Source of the DNA: Deltaproteobacteria bacterium
GTDB taxonomy: Bacteria > Myxococcota_A > UBA796 > UBA9615
Direction of reading: 5' to 3'
Length of the DNA: 47,090 bases
Assembly: GCA_002724675.1 (NCBI GenBank)
Contig: PBPL01000030.1
Coordinates: forward strand, 1-47,090
Under the pieces are notes generated by a model that had not been told where the DNA came from, did no database searches, and worked only from the letters and a program-made list of their open reading frames with translations. Below are positions 1 through 7,965 of this stretch, one piece after another. The position numbers were made by a program, and so were the translations under genes. Each line of letters starts with the position of its first letter. Within the stretch, counting starts at the first letter, position 1.

Positions 1-165
1 CCCCCCGCCCCATCGGCTCCCGAATCACCAGCCGGCTCCTTCGAAATCGCCGACGCTCTGCCGGTACAGAGACCTCAACTCCAGGTGCAGGCCTGGCCGC
101 CCGACTTGGCTTGGTCAACCCCACTGGGCCGGTGCCGTCCGACAACGATCGTCCCGCCCCCCTGA
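1..165 (+). CDS. C-terminal fragment of an unidentified gene (partial)
   Basis: Frame 1 is open from the window edge to a TGA at 163-165 and encodes about 54 residues with a mostly G/C third position, ending in a proline-rich tail (IVPPP). The start lies outside the window. No domain can be recognised from this stretch. The reading is supported only by the open frame, its codon bias, and the fact that the next gene begins 24 bases later on the same strand. It could also be non-coding sequence. Confidence 0.35.
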   Translation, partial: PPAPSAPESPAGSFEIADALPVQRPQLQVQAWPPDLAWSTPLGRCRPTTIVPPP

Positions 166-189
166 ACTAAGGGATAGAGCCCAGAGGCC

Positions 190-1113
190 ATGGAGAGCCC
201 TCAAACCCCCGCCGATGCGGTCCGATCCAGGCAACCCGCCCCAGGCAATCAATTTCGTGACGAGTGTCCGCTCTGCGGAAGCCGGCAAATGCGTCTCCTA
301 CTGCACCTGCGCTCCAGCCAACTCATGGAGTGCGACCAATGCAGACTCCGATACACCGACGTCTACGGTACCCATGAGTCCATTGTGGAGTACTACAGTC
401 GCGTTCAAGCGCACCACGGCAAGCTCGACAACCAAGAGGCCCAGCTTGCTGCGATCGCGAGAGCACAGGCCGACGCCATCGACCTGCTGTGTGGAGTCCG
501 ACGCCAGGGACGCATCCTTGAGGTGGGCTGCTCACGGGGGCACCTGCTGGAGATACTCGAAGAGCGAGGCTGGGAGAGTTGCGGCGTGGACCTCTCGGCG
601 GCATCTGCCCAAGAAGCTCGAGCCCGAGTCAGCGGCCCCATCCATCAAGGGATTGTCGAGCTTCTTCCCCTTCCCACCGACCACTTTGACGTCGTCGCCA
701 TGTTCGATGTGCTTGCCCATCTCCCACAGCCGCGGGGCACACTGGATGCCATGGCCACAGCCCTGAAGCCCGGGGGCCTTCTAGTGCTCTCTACCGTGAA
801 CGAAAGCTGGCCGCTGGTACCGGTGTTCCAGGCCCTATTCAAGACGCTCCCTGGCCGCACCAAAGATCTTCGTGACGAAATGTACGAGGGCCAACACTAT
901 TGCTACTTCGGAGAGAAAACGGTCGGCCGACTTCTTGAGGAGGTGGGACTGCAGTTGCTCGAAGTGCAACCGCTACAGCCTCTCTCGGCTCGTTTCTTCG
1001 CGCACCAATATTCATGGCGACGACGACTTGCTCTGCACGCGATGGCGCGAGCGGATCAGATCCTGGGGAGCTCCCGCAAGATGTTGGTTCTGGCGCGAAA
1101 GCCAGTCCCCTGA
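190..1113 (+). CDS. Class I SAM-dependent methyltransferase with N-terminal zinc ribbon
   Basis: This 307-residue protein looks like a cytosolic SAM-dependent methyltransferase of the Methyltransf_11/23 type. An N-terminal zinc-ribbon-like element has two CxxC pairs (C26/C29 and C48/C51). Around residues 108-120 the glycine-rich motif I (ILEVGCSRGHLLEIL) should bind SAM. It is followed by an acidic residue at the end of strand 2 (GVDLS) and a post-I block (FDVVAMFDVLAHLPQP). The family with this Cys-rich head often acts on sugars, polysaccharide precursors or small molecules, but the substrate cannot be read from the sequence. It is separated from infC by two minus-strand genes, so it is probably not co-transcribed with translation genes. 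The ATG at 190 follows a purine-rich stretch. Confidence 0.75.
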   Translation: MESPQTPADAVRSRQPAPGNQFRDECPLCGSRQMRLLLHLRSSQLMECDQCRLRYTDVYGTHESIVEYYSRVQAHHGKLDNQEAQLAAIARAQADAIDLLCGVRRQGRILEVGCSRGHLLEILEERGWESCGVDLSAASAQEARARVSGPIHQGIVELLPLPTDHFDVVAMFDVLAHLPQPRGTLDAMATALKPGGLLVLSTVNESWPLVPVFQALFKTLPGRTKDLRDEMYEGQHYCYFGEKTVGRLLEEVGLQLLEVQPLQPLSARFFAHQYSWRRRLALHAMARADQILGSSRKMLVLARKPVP

Positions 1114-1118
1114 TTGAC

Positions 1119-1727
1119 TCAGTTGCCCAGGTCGCGAAAACCAGTAAGGAAGACCTCAGAGAGTCGCTCGAGCCGTTCCTCCCGGGCAGCGCGCTTGCCG
1201 TAAGCCACACCGCGCACAGTCAGGTTTCTGCCGCGAAACGAGAACACCCAGGTCCGGGACGTGGTGCGCATCTTTCGCTCGGTCACCACGCGCGCGTCCT
1301 GTCCACCGACCTCGGTGGGAGCCACGGGGCCCGGCGTGTGTCGCTTCGTCCAGAAGCGCCCCAGATTCTCCATGACGAAATCCAATTCAGCGCCACGGAA
1401 GGGCTCTGGAACCTCCATGATCTGGAGTTGCCCGAGCGGGCCAGCCAGCCACATACGCTTGTGAGGCTGACTGTTGTTGCTGTGATCTCCCAGTTCGTCA
1501 CACGGCGCCGTAATCTCGAACTGGTTGTGCAGGTCACGATAGGTGCAGCTCGCCGACGATGGTGCCGGTGGCTCCTCCACGGGGGCGGGCGCTTGCTCCT
1601 CTGCCGTCGTCTCCGCCTCCTGAGCAGGAGATTCCGTGGCCTCTTCGGTCTCCGCCGAAGCCGTCCAAGGCAGAAGCGTGGCCAGCAAGGTGATCAAGGC
1701 AGCAGAAGCAATAGGGCTCGTCTTCAT
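1119..1727 (-). CDS. Exported hypothetical protein with Pro/Glu-rich linker
   Basis: From the ATG at 1727, preceded by GGAGAG at good spacing, the product is 202 residues. Residues 1-25 form a Sec signal peptide ending ASA, so the mature protein is periplasmic or secreted. A Glu/Ala/Pro linker (residues about 26-55) leads to a small globular domain. That domain has one Cys in CTYRD and one in APCDE, which could form a disulfide. It then has a GPLGQLQIMEVPEP strand and ends with an Arg/Glu-rich helix. An upstream in-frame start at 1775 would hide the signal peptide and is less likely. The gene is convergent with the methyltransferase, with only 5 bases between the stops. I do not recognise the family. 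Confidence 0.6.
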   Translation of the reverse strand: MKTSPIASAALITLLATLLPWTASAETEEATESPAQEAETTAEEQAPAPVEEPPAPSSASCTYRDLHNQFEITAPCDELGDHSNNSQPHKRMWLAGPLGQLQIMEVPEPFRGAELDFVMENLGRFWTKRHTPGPVAPTEVGGQDARVVTERKMRTTSRTWVFSFRGRNLTVRGVAYGKRAAREERLERLSEVFLTGFRDLGN

Positions 1728-1808
1728 GGCTCTCTCCAGGCGCCGGAGTGTGCCAAAGGCAAGCGCTAGGAGCAAGAAAGACTCGCCTGTAGGTACTACT
1801 CAGCGACC

Positions 1809-2294
1809 TCAGCAGCGGACCCAGTCGACGGCCCCACCAGGCGGGCTGGCGCCATCATCCTCGCCACAGGCCCAGCACGGCTGATCTAGTGTGCTGCTGT
1901 GCGTCGCACAGAACTGGACCTGGACCTCGAGCTCCTCGTCACACGAAAAAGGCACATCTCCGACCGACGGTTCAGACCCCGCAGGCGTCCCCGAGACGGT
2001 GGTAGCGAACTCGAGTCGTCCTTGCGCATCCTCTCCGATCACCGGCATGACAAAGCCGGTGCTGTCGTCACTGTCCGGACCATTGACGTAGACCTTTGTC
2101 CCTCCCTCGGACGCCGGCCCCTCCACTCGAAAGCTGAAGCTCCACGTCACCGCCTCACCATCGACGCTGCAAGAAGCCGAGGCCTCGAGCGCGTCAATCG
2201 ATTCGGGCTGCCCATCCCTACCTTGGGGACATCCAGACATGAGAGAGCCGACCAGCAGGATGCTCGGAAGGGTCGAGAAGAAATTTCGTCGCAT
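1809..2294 (-). CDS. Putative lipoprotein, unknown function
   Basis: The ATG at 2294 gives a 161-residue protein whose first 22 residues are a classic lipoprotein signal (MRRNFF, hydrophobic core, lipobox MSGC with C22). A longer frame to 2450 exists but would bury this signal. The mature part looks like a beta-rich single domain: a strand-like CSVDGEAVTWSFSFRVEG segment, then a YVNGPDSDD loop and VPFSCDEELEVQVQFC. It has six or more cysteines, including CWAC near the C-terminus, which suggests disulfides. The gene shares strand and spacing with the exported protein at 1119-1727, so the two may be co-transcribed. No known family is recognised. Confidence 0.6.
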   Translation of the reverse strand: MRRNFFSTLPSILLVGSLMSGCPQGRDGQPESIDALEASASCSVDGEAVTWSFSFRVEGPASEGGTKVYVNGPDSDDSTGFVMPVIGEDAQGRLEFATTVSGTPAGSEPSVGDVPFSCDEELEVQVQFCATHSSTLDQPCWACGEDDGASPPGGAVDWVRC

Positions 2295-2525
2295 ACAACA
2301 TCCCCTGTTCGAAAAGTTCGGTGGGACAGACCAAGCCACTGATGTGCAGCCTGAGCGCCCGACAACCCTACATTGCACACTTCGAGACTGTCCCCTTTGG
2401 ACGCCAAGAGACCAGGCATTCGTCGCAAGGGGCTCGATTCCCACGTTCATCCGTGATATTCCCGGTCTTGTTGGCCAACTCCAGGCATGGCTCTGCCACC
2501 TGGGTTGTTCGTAAATTCCAGTTGT

Positions 2526-2539
2526 GGAGGTGTGAGATT
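2526..2539 (+). promoter_or_regulatory. Ribosome binding site and AUU start of infC
   Basis: GGAGG at 2526-2530 sits six bases before an in-frame ATT at 2537-2539. This is ideal Shine-Dalgarno spacing for that codon. The ATG at 2564 and GTG at 2561 have only a purine run (AAGAAGAAGG) upstream. IF-3 genes are known to use AUU or AUC starts for autoregulation, because IF-3 itself discriminates against such codons. The site therefore probably decides the start and carries the feedback control. Confidence 0.65.
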
Positions 2540-3529
2540 CGTCGAAGAAGAAGGCCCCCAGTGATGCCCGTGAACCGCGGTCCCCGGCGCAATCACATGA
2601 TTCGTATCAGCCCAATCCGACTCATCGGTGAAAACGGTGAGCAGATCGGCATTATCGAGACAAAAGACGCCCTGTTGATGGCCCAGGAAGCCGGTCTCGA
2701 TCTCGTTGAAGTTTCCCCTGACTCTCATCCACCGGTCTGCAAGCTGCTGGATTTTGGACGTCACAAGTATGAGCAGGCGCGCTTAGAGCGCCAGCGCTCT
2801 CGGAACTCGTCAGACAGCACGCCCAAGGAGATTCGCTTCCGGCCCAATACGGGGCAAGGCGACCTTGAGGTGAAAATTGGTCGAGCGATCAAGTTCCTAG
2901 ATCAGGGGCTTCGCGTGAAGCTCACCGTACGGTACCGCGGTGCTGAGATGCGCCGGCAGGACGTCGGGCGTGAGACACTTCGTCGCGCCACTGAGATGGT
3001 TGGCGAACACGGCAAGCTCGAGAGCGCGATCCCAGAGATGCAGGGACGCATGCTTTCAGTCACTGTTGCACCCGCCAAGACCAAGGGGACAGCTTCGAGT
3101 AGCGGCGCCGCCAAGGGCACAGCGGCGCCGAAGAACGCGCCGCCCACCCAACCCGCACCTCCCTCAAGGCCCGCACCTTCGGCGACCACGCCGGACGCGG
3201 AAGCAGAAGCTTCTGCTGAAGCGACTGCGGTCGAGGAGGCATCCGCTGACGCTCCAAAGGAAGCCGAAGCTGAAGCTCCCGAACAAGCCGCCACGGAAGC
3301 ACCGACGGCAGACAGCGCGTCCACCAAGGCGGCGGAGAGTGAAGAGTCGACTGACGACGCTGCCCCTAAGGCCGAGGCCAAGACCAAAGCCACGAAGAAG
3401 GCGGCGGCCACCAAGAAGACCACCGCCAAGAAGGCTTCCCCTAAGAAAGCCTCCGCGACGAAGGCGCCAGCAAAGAAGAAGACTGCCGCTAAGAGCAAGG
3501 CGACACCCTCTTCAAAGGGAGCCAATTAA
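2537..3529 (+). CDS. infC: Translation initiation factor IF-3 with long Ala/Lys-rich C-terminal extension
   Basis: IF-3 binds the 30S subunit, keeps 50S away and proofreads start codon selection. From the ATT at 2537 the protein is 330 residues, against about 180 for a standard IF-3. The N-domain is recognised by RLIGENGEQIGII, the helix DALLMAQEAGLDLVEVSP and PPVCKLLDFGRHKYEQ. The C-domain follows with KEIRFRPNTGQGDLEVKIGRAIKFLDQG and GRMLSVTVAP. The remaining ~150 residues are low complexity: Ala/Pro/Glu, then a histone H1-like Lys/Ala tail (KKTTAKKASPKKASATKAP). Myxococcus xanthus Dsg, an IF-3 with a C-terminal tail needed for development, has the same layout. No rpmI or rplT follows, unlike the common operon. 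An ATG at 2564 would give a protein nine residues shorter. Confidence 0.93.
   Translation: MRRRRRPPVMPVNRGPRRNHMIRISPIRLIGENGEQIGIIETKDALLMAQEAGLDLVEVSPDSHPPVCKLLDFGRHKYEQARLERQRSRNSSDSTPKEIRFRPNTGQGDLEVKIGRAIKFLDQGLRVKLTVRYRGAEMRRQDVGRETLRRATEMVGEHGKLESAIPEMQGRMLSVTVAPAKTKGTASSSGAAKGTAAPKNAPPTQPAPPSRPAPSATTPDAEAEASAEATAVEEASADAPKEAEAEAPEQAATEAPTADSASTKAAESEESTDDAAPKAEAKTKATKKAAATKKTTAKKASPKKASATKAPAKKKTAAKSKATPSSKGAN
3060..3526 (+). other. Low-complexity Ala/Glu then Lys/Ala tail of IF-3
   Basis: This segment encodes the non-globular C-terminal extension of IF-3. First comes a Pro/Ala stretch, then repeated Ala/Glu acidic blocks, then an alternating Lys/Ala/Thr basic block that resembles histone H1 or bacterial Hc1-like tails. 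The charge switch from acidic to basic is abrupt, at about 3365. The same DNA produces a long alanine-rich antisense frame, which is an artefact of the composition. Confidence 0.8.
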
Positions 3530-3837
3530 GGGCCGTGGACGGCCTCGGGGCTCCACATTCGTGTGGGCGCCGCGGTGCCATTGGGGGCAGACGCTGTGGG
3601 CGGTAGCGGCCCGTGACGGCGGTGCGTCCATGGGTCTTGGACTTACTGCAGGAAGCCATTTTGCTGAGCAACGGGCTGGTGACGTGCGCATTAGGCTCGG
3701 CGAGTCGCTTGGTGCGGGGCTTCTTCATGACCCGAGATTGTTCCTCCACACCGCACTCGCCTCCAACACGCTCCACGAAATGAAGCGCAGGCTCGAAGCC
3801 AAGTAGACTAGTCCCCCAACAACACCGCGAGGGACCC
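3530..3837 (+). other. 308-base gap after infC, no gene seen
   Basis: No open frame here has a ribosome binding site or a recognisable product, and in particular no L35 (rpmI) or L20 (rplT) sequence. Directly after the infC stop lies a short inverted repeat (3531-3544). The end of the gap holds an AT-richer TAGACT hexamer at 3806-3811, which could be a -10 element for the aminopeptidase, but no convincing -35 accompanies it. Confidence 0.5.
3531..3544 (+). terminator. Possible hairpin after infC
   Basis: GGCCG and CGGCC arms flank a TGGA loop immediately after the infC stop codon. There is no T-run behind it, so it is at best a weak or factor-assisted terminator. It could also be chance in GC-rich DNA. 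Confidence 0.2.
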
Positions 3838-5145
3838 ATGTCCGAAGTGCCACCTGCTACCCGAGACCTCCTCGACTTCATCGCCGCGAGCCCGACGCCC
3901 TGGCACGCTGTAGAGAACGTCGAAGAACGCCTGCGACGCGCAGGTTACGTAGAAGTTCGAGAGCACGATCCCAGCTGGAACCTGGATCCTGGACAACGAG
4001 GGTGGGTCACTCGTGCGGGCGGCTCCATCGTGGCCTTCCGCATGGGAAACAAGCCGAGCCTCGAGGCCGGCATGCGCATCGTCGCCGCCCACACCGACTC
4101 GCCCAACCTTCGGCTCAAGCCACATCCCGACAGACAGAGGCACGGCTATGCAACACTCGGCGTCGAGCCCTACGGTGGAGTCCTACTGCACACCTGGTTA
4201 GACCGGGACCTGGGCATCTCGGGTCGTGTGAGCACTCGCTCCGCCGATCGCCGAATCGAGACGCGGTTGATTTCCGTCAATCGTCCAATATGTCGCATAC
4301 CGAGCCTGGCAATTCACCTCAATCGTGGCGTGAACAAAGACGGCCTGTGCCTCAACGCACAAGACCATCTCCCCCCCATTTGGGCCTTGAGCGGTGACTC
4401 CCCGGAGGCACTGCCCGACATCCGCACATTCCTCGCGGCCGAGCTAGATGTCACTGCAGAGGCGGTGTTGGGTTTTGAGCTGTGTCTCCACGATATCCAA
4501 CCGCCCACAGTGTCTGGCCTAACAGGTGAGTTCATTCACGCACCCCGGCTGGACAACCTGGGAAGTTGTCATCCAGCCGTGGCCGCCCTCCTAACCACGG
4601 ACGACCTAGGGTGCGAGGCAACGGCTGTCGTCGCTCTATTCGATCATGAGGAGATCGGCTCCCGCACGAACCGCGGCGCGGCCAGTAGCTTCCTGCGCGA
4701 TGTCCTGACCCGCCTGGCGGGAGGGACCCGACAAGCCCTCAGTCGGACGGTCCCCCGTTCTTTCATGGCTTCCACCGACATGGCCCATGGCGTGCATCCC
4801 AACTACCCGGACAAGCATGACGGGGAGCATCGACCGGTCCTGGGCCAGGGCCCGGCCTTGAAGACGCATCACCAGTGGAAGTACGCAACCGATTCCGAGG
4901 CGATGGCGGTCTTCCGCGGGCTCTGCCAGGACGCCAACGTGCCCCTGCAGGAGTTCGTCAGTCGGTCGGACATGCCGTGTGGCAGCACAGTGGGCCCCAT
5001 CATCGCAACGGAGCTGGGCCTGCGCGCCGTAGACGTGGGAAACCCGATGTTGTCCATGCACTCGATCCGCGAGATGGCGAGCAGCCAGGACCCACCCCAC
5101 TTGCAAAAAGCACTGGAGCACCTCTTTCAGGCCGCACGCCTGTGA
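3838..5145 (+). CDS. M18 family aminopeptidase (aspartyl aminopeptidase type)
   Basis: This 435-residue protein is a full-length M18 metallo-aminopeptidase, a cytosolic dodecameric di-zinc enzyme that removes N-terminal residues, often Asp or Glu, from peptides. The zinc-binding signature HTDSPNLRLKP is near residue 86. The catalytic and metal block DHEEIGSRTNRGAASSF lies near 265, and STDMAHGVHPNYPDKHD near 320 supplies further ligands. Length and motif order fit the family (about 430 residues). The stop overlaps the start of the following methyltransferase by one base (TGATG), implying translational coupling. The ATG at 3838 is preceded by a GAGGG purine stretch at the usual distance. Confidence 0.92.
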   Translation: MSEVPPATRDLLDFIAASPTPWHAVENVEERLRRAGYVEVREHDPSWNLDPGQRGWVTRAGGSIVAFRMGNKPSLEAGMRIVAAHTDSPNLRLKPHPDRQRHGYATLGVEPYGGVLLHTWLDRDLGISGRVSTRSADRRIETRLISVNRPICRIPSLAIHLNRGVNKDGLCLNAQDHLPPIWALSGDSPEALPDIRTFLAAELDVTAEAVLGFELCLHDIQPPTVSGLTGEFIHAPRLDNLGSCHPAVAALLTTDDLGCEATAVVALFDHEEIGSRTNRGAASSFLRDVLTRLAGGTRQALSRTVPRSFMASTDMAHGVHPNYPDKHDGEHRPVLGQGPALKTHHQWKYATDSEAMAVFRGLCQDANVPLQEFVSRSDMPCGSTVGPIIATELGLRAVDVGNPMLSMHSIREMASSQDPPHLQKALEHLFQAARL

Positions 5146-6011
5146 TGACGGTGAACCCGGACCGGGTGCAGTGGACGTTGGACTCGGCGCACACCTCTCT
5201 TCGGGAATTCTGGAACACAAGTGCGACCTGGTTCAACGCGTCTCCAGGGCAGCGGACGCCGGCTCTAGTCGCACATCTGCTGACGGGCCTGGAAGAACGC
5301 AAGCAGAGGTGTCAGCGAGTTCTGGACCTAGCCTGTGGCGCAGGAAGAACGACACGAGCCATCCACCAGGAACTGAGACCAACATCTGGCACGGCTGGGG
5401 TCGACCTGTCCGACGTGATGATTCGCGCCGCTAGGGAAGAGTCCAGCCAAACGGAAGCACTGGCGGTGTCCTTTCACGAAGCTCCAGCTCAAGCCCTCCC
5501 ATTCCACGATGAGAGCTTTGACCTGGCCTTCTGCAACCTGGGCCTGATGATCTTTCCCGACACGACAGCCGCGCTCCGTGAGGTTCGGCGCGTCCTGCAG
5601 CCCGAGGGGCTCTTCAGAGCCACTGTCTGGGGACGGGAAGAACACACGACACTTGTGACACTGATGCCGCGGGTGGCCTCCAGTCTCGACATTGCGCTGG
5701 AGCGCCCCGCACGTTCCAACTTCCACCTTGGCAGCTCGGATGCGCTCGCTTCAGCTGCCGTTGGGACCGGTTTCGTCCTTAGCGAGGCTCGGCCGGTCGC
5801 GCTGGAGTTTCCGTTCGACAATGGAAGCGACGCCTGCAATCAAATGGGCATCTCGATGGAGTCTCCCTCTCCCAGACTGGCCGGCCTCGCCCATGCCGAA
5901 CGGCAACACCTAGTCGATGGCTGCGAGAAGGAGGCCGACCGCTTGCTCGACCTGTCCCACGGTACGCTGACCATGGATTTGCTGATCGGCGAGTTCCGCC
6001 CCTGTGCATGA
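5145..6011 (+). CDS. SAM-dependent methyltransferase, UbiE-like
   Basis: This 288-residue class I methyltransferase has motif I as VLDLACGAGRTTRAI near residue 58, the acidic strand-2 end in GVDLSDVM, motif II as FDLAFCNLGLMIFP and motif III as ALREVRRVLQPEGLFRATVWG. These are typical of the UbiE/Methyltransf_11 group that alkylates small molecules; the substrate is not evident. The start is the ATG whose A is the last base of the aminopeptidase stop, and a longer frame upstream overlaps that gene and is spurious. The stop overlaps the alternative GTG of queE, so aminopeptidase, methyltransferase and queE form one compact operon. Confidence 0.78.
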   Translation: MTVNPDRVQWTLDSAHTSLREFWNTSATWFNASPGQRTPALVAHLLTGLEERKQRCQRVLDLACGAGRTTRAIHQELRPTSGTAGVDLSDVMIRAAREESSQTEALAVSFHEAPAQALPFHDESFDLAFCNLGLMIFPDTTAALREVRRVLQPEGLFRATVWGREEHTTLVTLMPRVASSLDIALERPARSNFHLGSSDALASAAVGTGFVLSEARPVALEFPFDNGSDACNQMGISMESPSPRLAGLAHAERQHLVDGCEKEADRLLDLSHGTLTMDLLIGEFRPCA

Positions 6012-6018
6012 GCTGTCT

Positions 6019-6660
6019 ATGAGTTACACGCTGAAAGAGATCTATTTCACGCTGCAAGGCGAAGGAGCGCACTCGGGTCGGGCTGCGGTCTTTGCGCGCA
6101 TGACCGGCTGCAATCTGTGGTCTGGTCGAGAGCAGGACCGCTCGTCAGCGCCTTGCTGGTTCTGTGACACAGACTTCGTGGGCACGAACGGGCCCGGCGG
6201 GGGCCGCTTTGCCACAGGAGCGGAGCTTGCAGCGGTCCTTCGTCAATGTTGGGACGACGACCAAGCCGCTCCAGGAGGGCGACCCTACGTGGTCTTCACG
6301 GGGGGCGAGCCCATGCTGCAGCTCGACAAGGAACTGATCGATGCATGTCACGCCTGCAATCTGGAGATCGGCCTGGAGACGAACGGAACAATACCGGTAC
6401 CGCCGGGGGTGGACTGGATCTGCGTTTCCCCAAAGCCCAACTCCCAGCTGGTGCAAACGACAGGTGACGAGCTGAAGTTGGTCTATCCCCAAGAGATCGA
6501 GCCCGATGCTGTTGCCCATCTGGAGTTCACTCATTTCTTCCTCCAGCCCCGGGACGGCGTGGGGCGCGAGGAGCACACGAAGGCTGCAATCAACTACTGC
6601 CTGACCCACCCCCAGTGGCGCCTGTCGCTCCAGACTCACAAGCTCCTTGGTATTCCGTGA
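6019..6660 (+). CDS. queE: 7-carboxy-7-deazaguanine synthase (radical SAM)
   Basis: QueE converts 6-carboxytetrahydropterin to 7-carboxy-7-deazaguanine, the ring-contraction step toward preQ0 and queuosine. The N-terminus YTLKEIYFTLQGEGAHSG is the QueE hallmark. The 4Fe-4S ligands are C31, C46 and C49, giving a CX14CX2C spacing instead of the usual radical SAM CX3CX2C; some QueE enzymes such as that of Burkholderia have this insertion. GGEP (FTGGEPMLQ) for SAM binding is present near residue 95, and KPNSQL follows. At 213 residues it is of normal length. The ATG at 6019 was chosen because it begins just before the conserved region; an in-frame GTG at 6004 overlaps the methyltransferase. No queC, queD or folE is in the window. 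Confidence 0.92.
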   Translation: MSYTLKEIYFTLQGEGAHSGRAAVFARMTGCNLWSGREQDRSSAPCWFCDTDFVGTNGPGGGRFATGAELAAVLRQCWDDDQAAPGGRPYVVFTGGEPMLQLDKELIDACHACNLEIGLETNGTIPVPPGVDWICVSPKPNSQLVQTTGDELKLVYPQEIEPDAVAHLEFTHFFLQPRDGVGREEHTKAAINYCLTHPQWRLSLQTHKLLGIP

Positions 6661-6707
6661 GCTTGCAGGGCTCTGGCCTGTGCTTTATGGTCGCGGCGTC
6701 GTCACTG

Positions 6708-6793
<86 letters not shown>

Positions 6794-6826
6794 TTCACTC
6801 AGCTGCAGTGACTGCGACGACCCGAC

Positions 6827-6918
<92 letters not shown>

Positions 6919-7074
6919 AGCAACATCCACAGCCACCGCCCGCCCATACTGCCGAGCGGGACGAAGTGGCCGCGATGGCAGAGGCTCCGAGCCAACAACG
7001 CTTCCACGGCATCCATCCATCAGAACGACAAGTATTGCGTCGAGCGTATGCACGGAGTACATAGCGCTCGCTGC

Positions 7075-7926
7075 ATGTTTCGACGATCCGCCCTCTCCGT
7101 GCTCGTTCTACTGATGGTCAGTCAGGCTCTGCCCGCGTTCGCCCATCACCCTGCAGGACCTGGAGGAGGAGACTTGGGCCCATCGTCGGGTATGTCCTGG
7201 TCTAGCGAAGCTCCTCAGAGCTTCCTGGGCGTGGCGACCTCGGCACTGGGCAATGACTCGCGTCCCTGGGGAAACCGAGTCTGGGGCTTAGTGAGTGCTG
7301 AAGGGGGAGCCTACTTCGGCAAGGGCTTCAGCCTCTCCGGATCCATCCCCCTCGCCCTCTCTCTGGAAGAGCCGGGCAGACGACCTCTCGCTGCCATCGG
7401 TAGTAGCTCTGTGTCCCTAGACCACCAAGCACTGAGGCTGGAGAACCTCGTCCTGTCCTGGGGCGTGACCCAGTGGGCGCCCTCGACGCACGAGGACCTC
7501 GGCCTGGGCAAGGGCCAGTTGGGTACAGCCGCTCGAACCACCGTTCGCTATCACCGGTCAGCACTGAGCCTGTATGCCTCTGTGGGTGGGCGAGCCGAGT
7601 ACGGCCAGAAGTTGAGGTTCAGCCTTCTCACCGAGTTGGCCGCCAGCGGCACGATTCGAGAAGTCGTCGTGCTGGGGTTGGGCGCTCAAGCCTCTCCCCG
7701 CTGGCAGCATCGAGCAGGAATCAAGCCCGAGTGGACCGCAGCCCTTCGACCGTTCTCCGCCATACGCGTAGGTCCAAGAGTCGCTATGCAATTCAGCGGA
7801 ACGATTCCGCTCGTCGATGGAGGTGCCTGGGCAGCGACAGGAGGATTCACCACCCGAATCGGACCACTGGACAACCACGCTTGTGAGTGCGCCGGCGGAG
7901 TCTGCTCCTGCGCCGACGAACACTAG
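7075..7926 (+). CDS. Exported protein with His-His N-terminus and Cys-rich C-terminus
   Basis: The ATG at 7075 starts a clean Sec signal (MFRRSALSVLVLLMVSQALPAFA), and the mature protein begins HHPAGPGGG. An ATG at 7048 adds nine residues and is the alternative. The mature 260 residues alternate short strand-like segments (GAYFGKGFSLSGSIPLAL, LSLYASVGGRAEYG, GPRVAMQFSGTIPLV), as expected for an outer-membrane beta-barrel. The protein ends with a cysteine cluster, CECAGGVCSC, and a final His. Together with the HHP head this hints at metal binding. Some exported proteins near metal-efflux genes start with a similar AHHPGG stretch, but the resemblance is loose. No efflux genes are nearby, so function remains open. 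Confidence 0.6.
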   Translation: MFRRSALSVLVLLMVSQALPAFAHHPAGPGGGDLGPSSGMSWSSEAPQSFLGVATSALGNDSRPWGNRVWGLVSAEGGAYFGKGFSLSGSIPLALSLEEPGRRPLAAIGSSSVSLDHQALRLENLVLSWGVTQWAPSTHEDLGLGKGQLGTAARTTVRYHRSALSLYASVGGRAEYGQKLRFSLLTELAASGTIREVVVLGLGAQASPRWQHRAGIKPEWTAALRPFSAIRVGPRVAMQFSGTIPLVDGGAWAATGGFTTRIGPLDNHACECAGGVCSCADEH

Positions 7927-7965
7927 CCAGCCTCGTGGGGGGCGGCAGCGACGCCTAGCTGGCGC

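Noticed and set aside
2902-3525. Long minus-strand Ala/Val-rich frame antisense to infC
   Set aside because: It mirrors the Ala/Lys/Glu low-complexity tail of IF-3 on the other strand and has no ribosome binding site or domain.
3489-3881. Minus-strand 130-residue frame in the gap after infC
   Set aside because: No ribosome binding site, no recognisable motif and atypical composition; it also runs into the aminopeptidase start.
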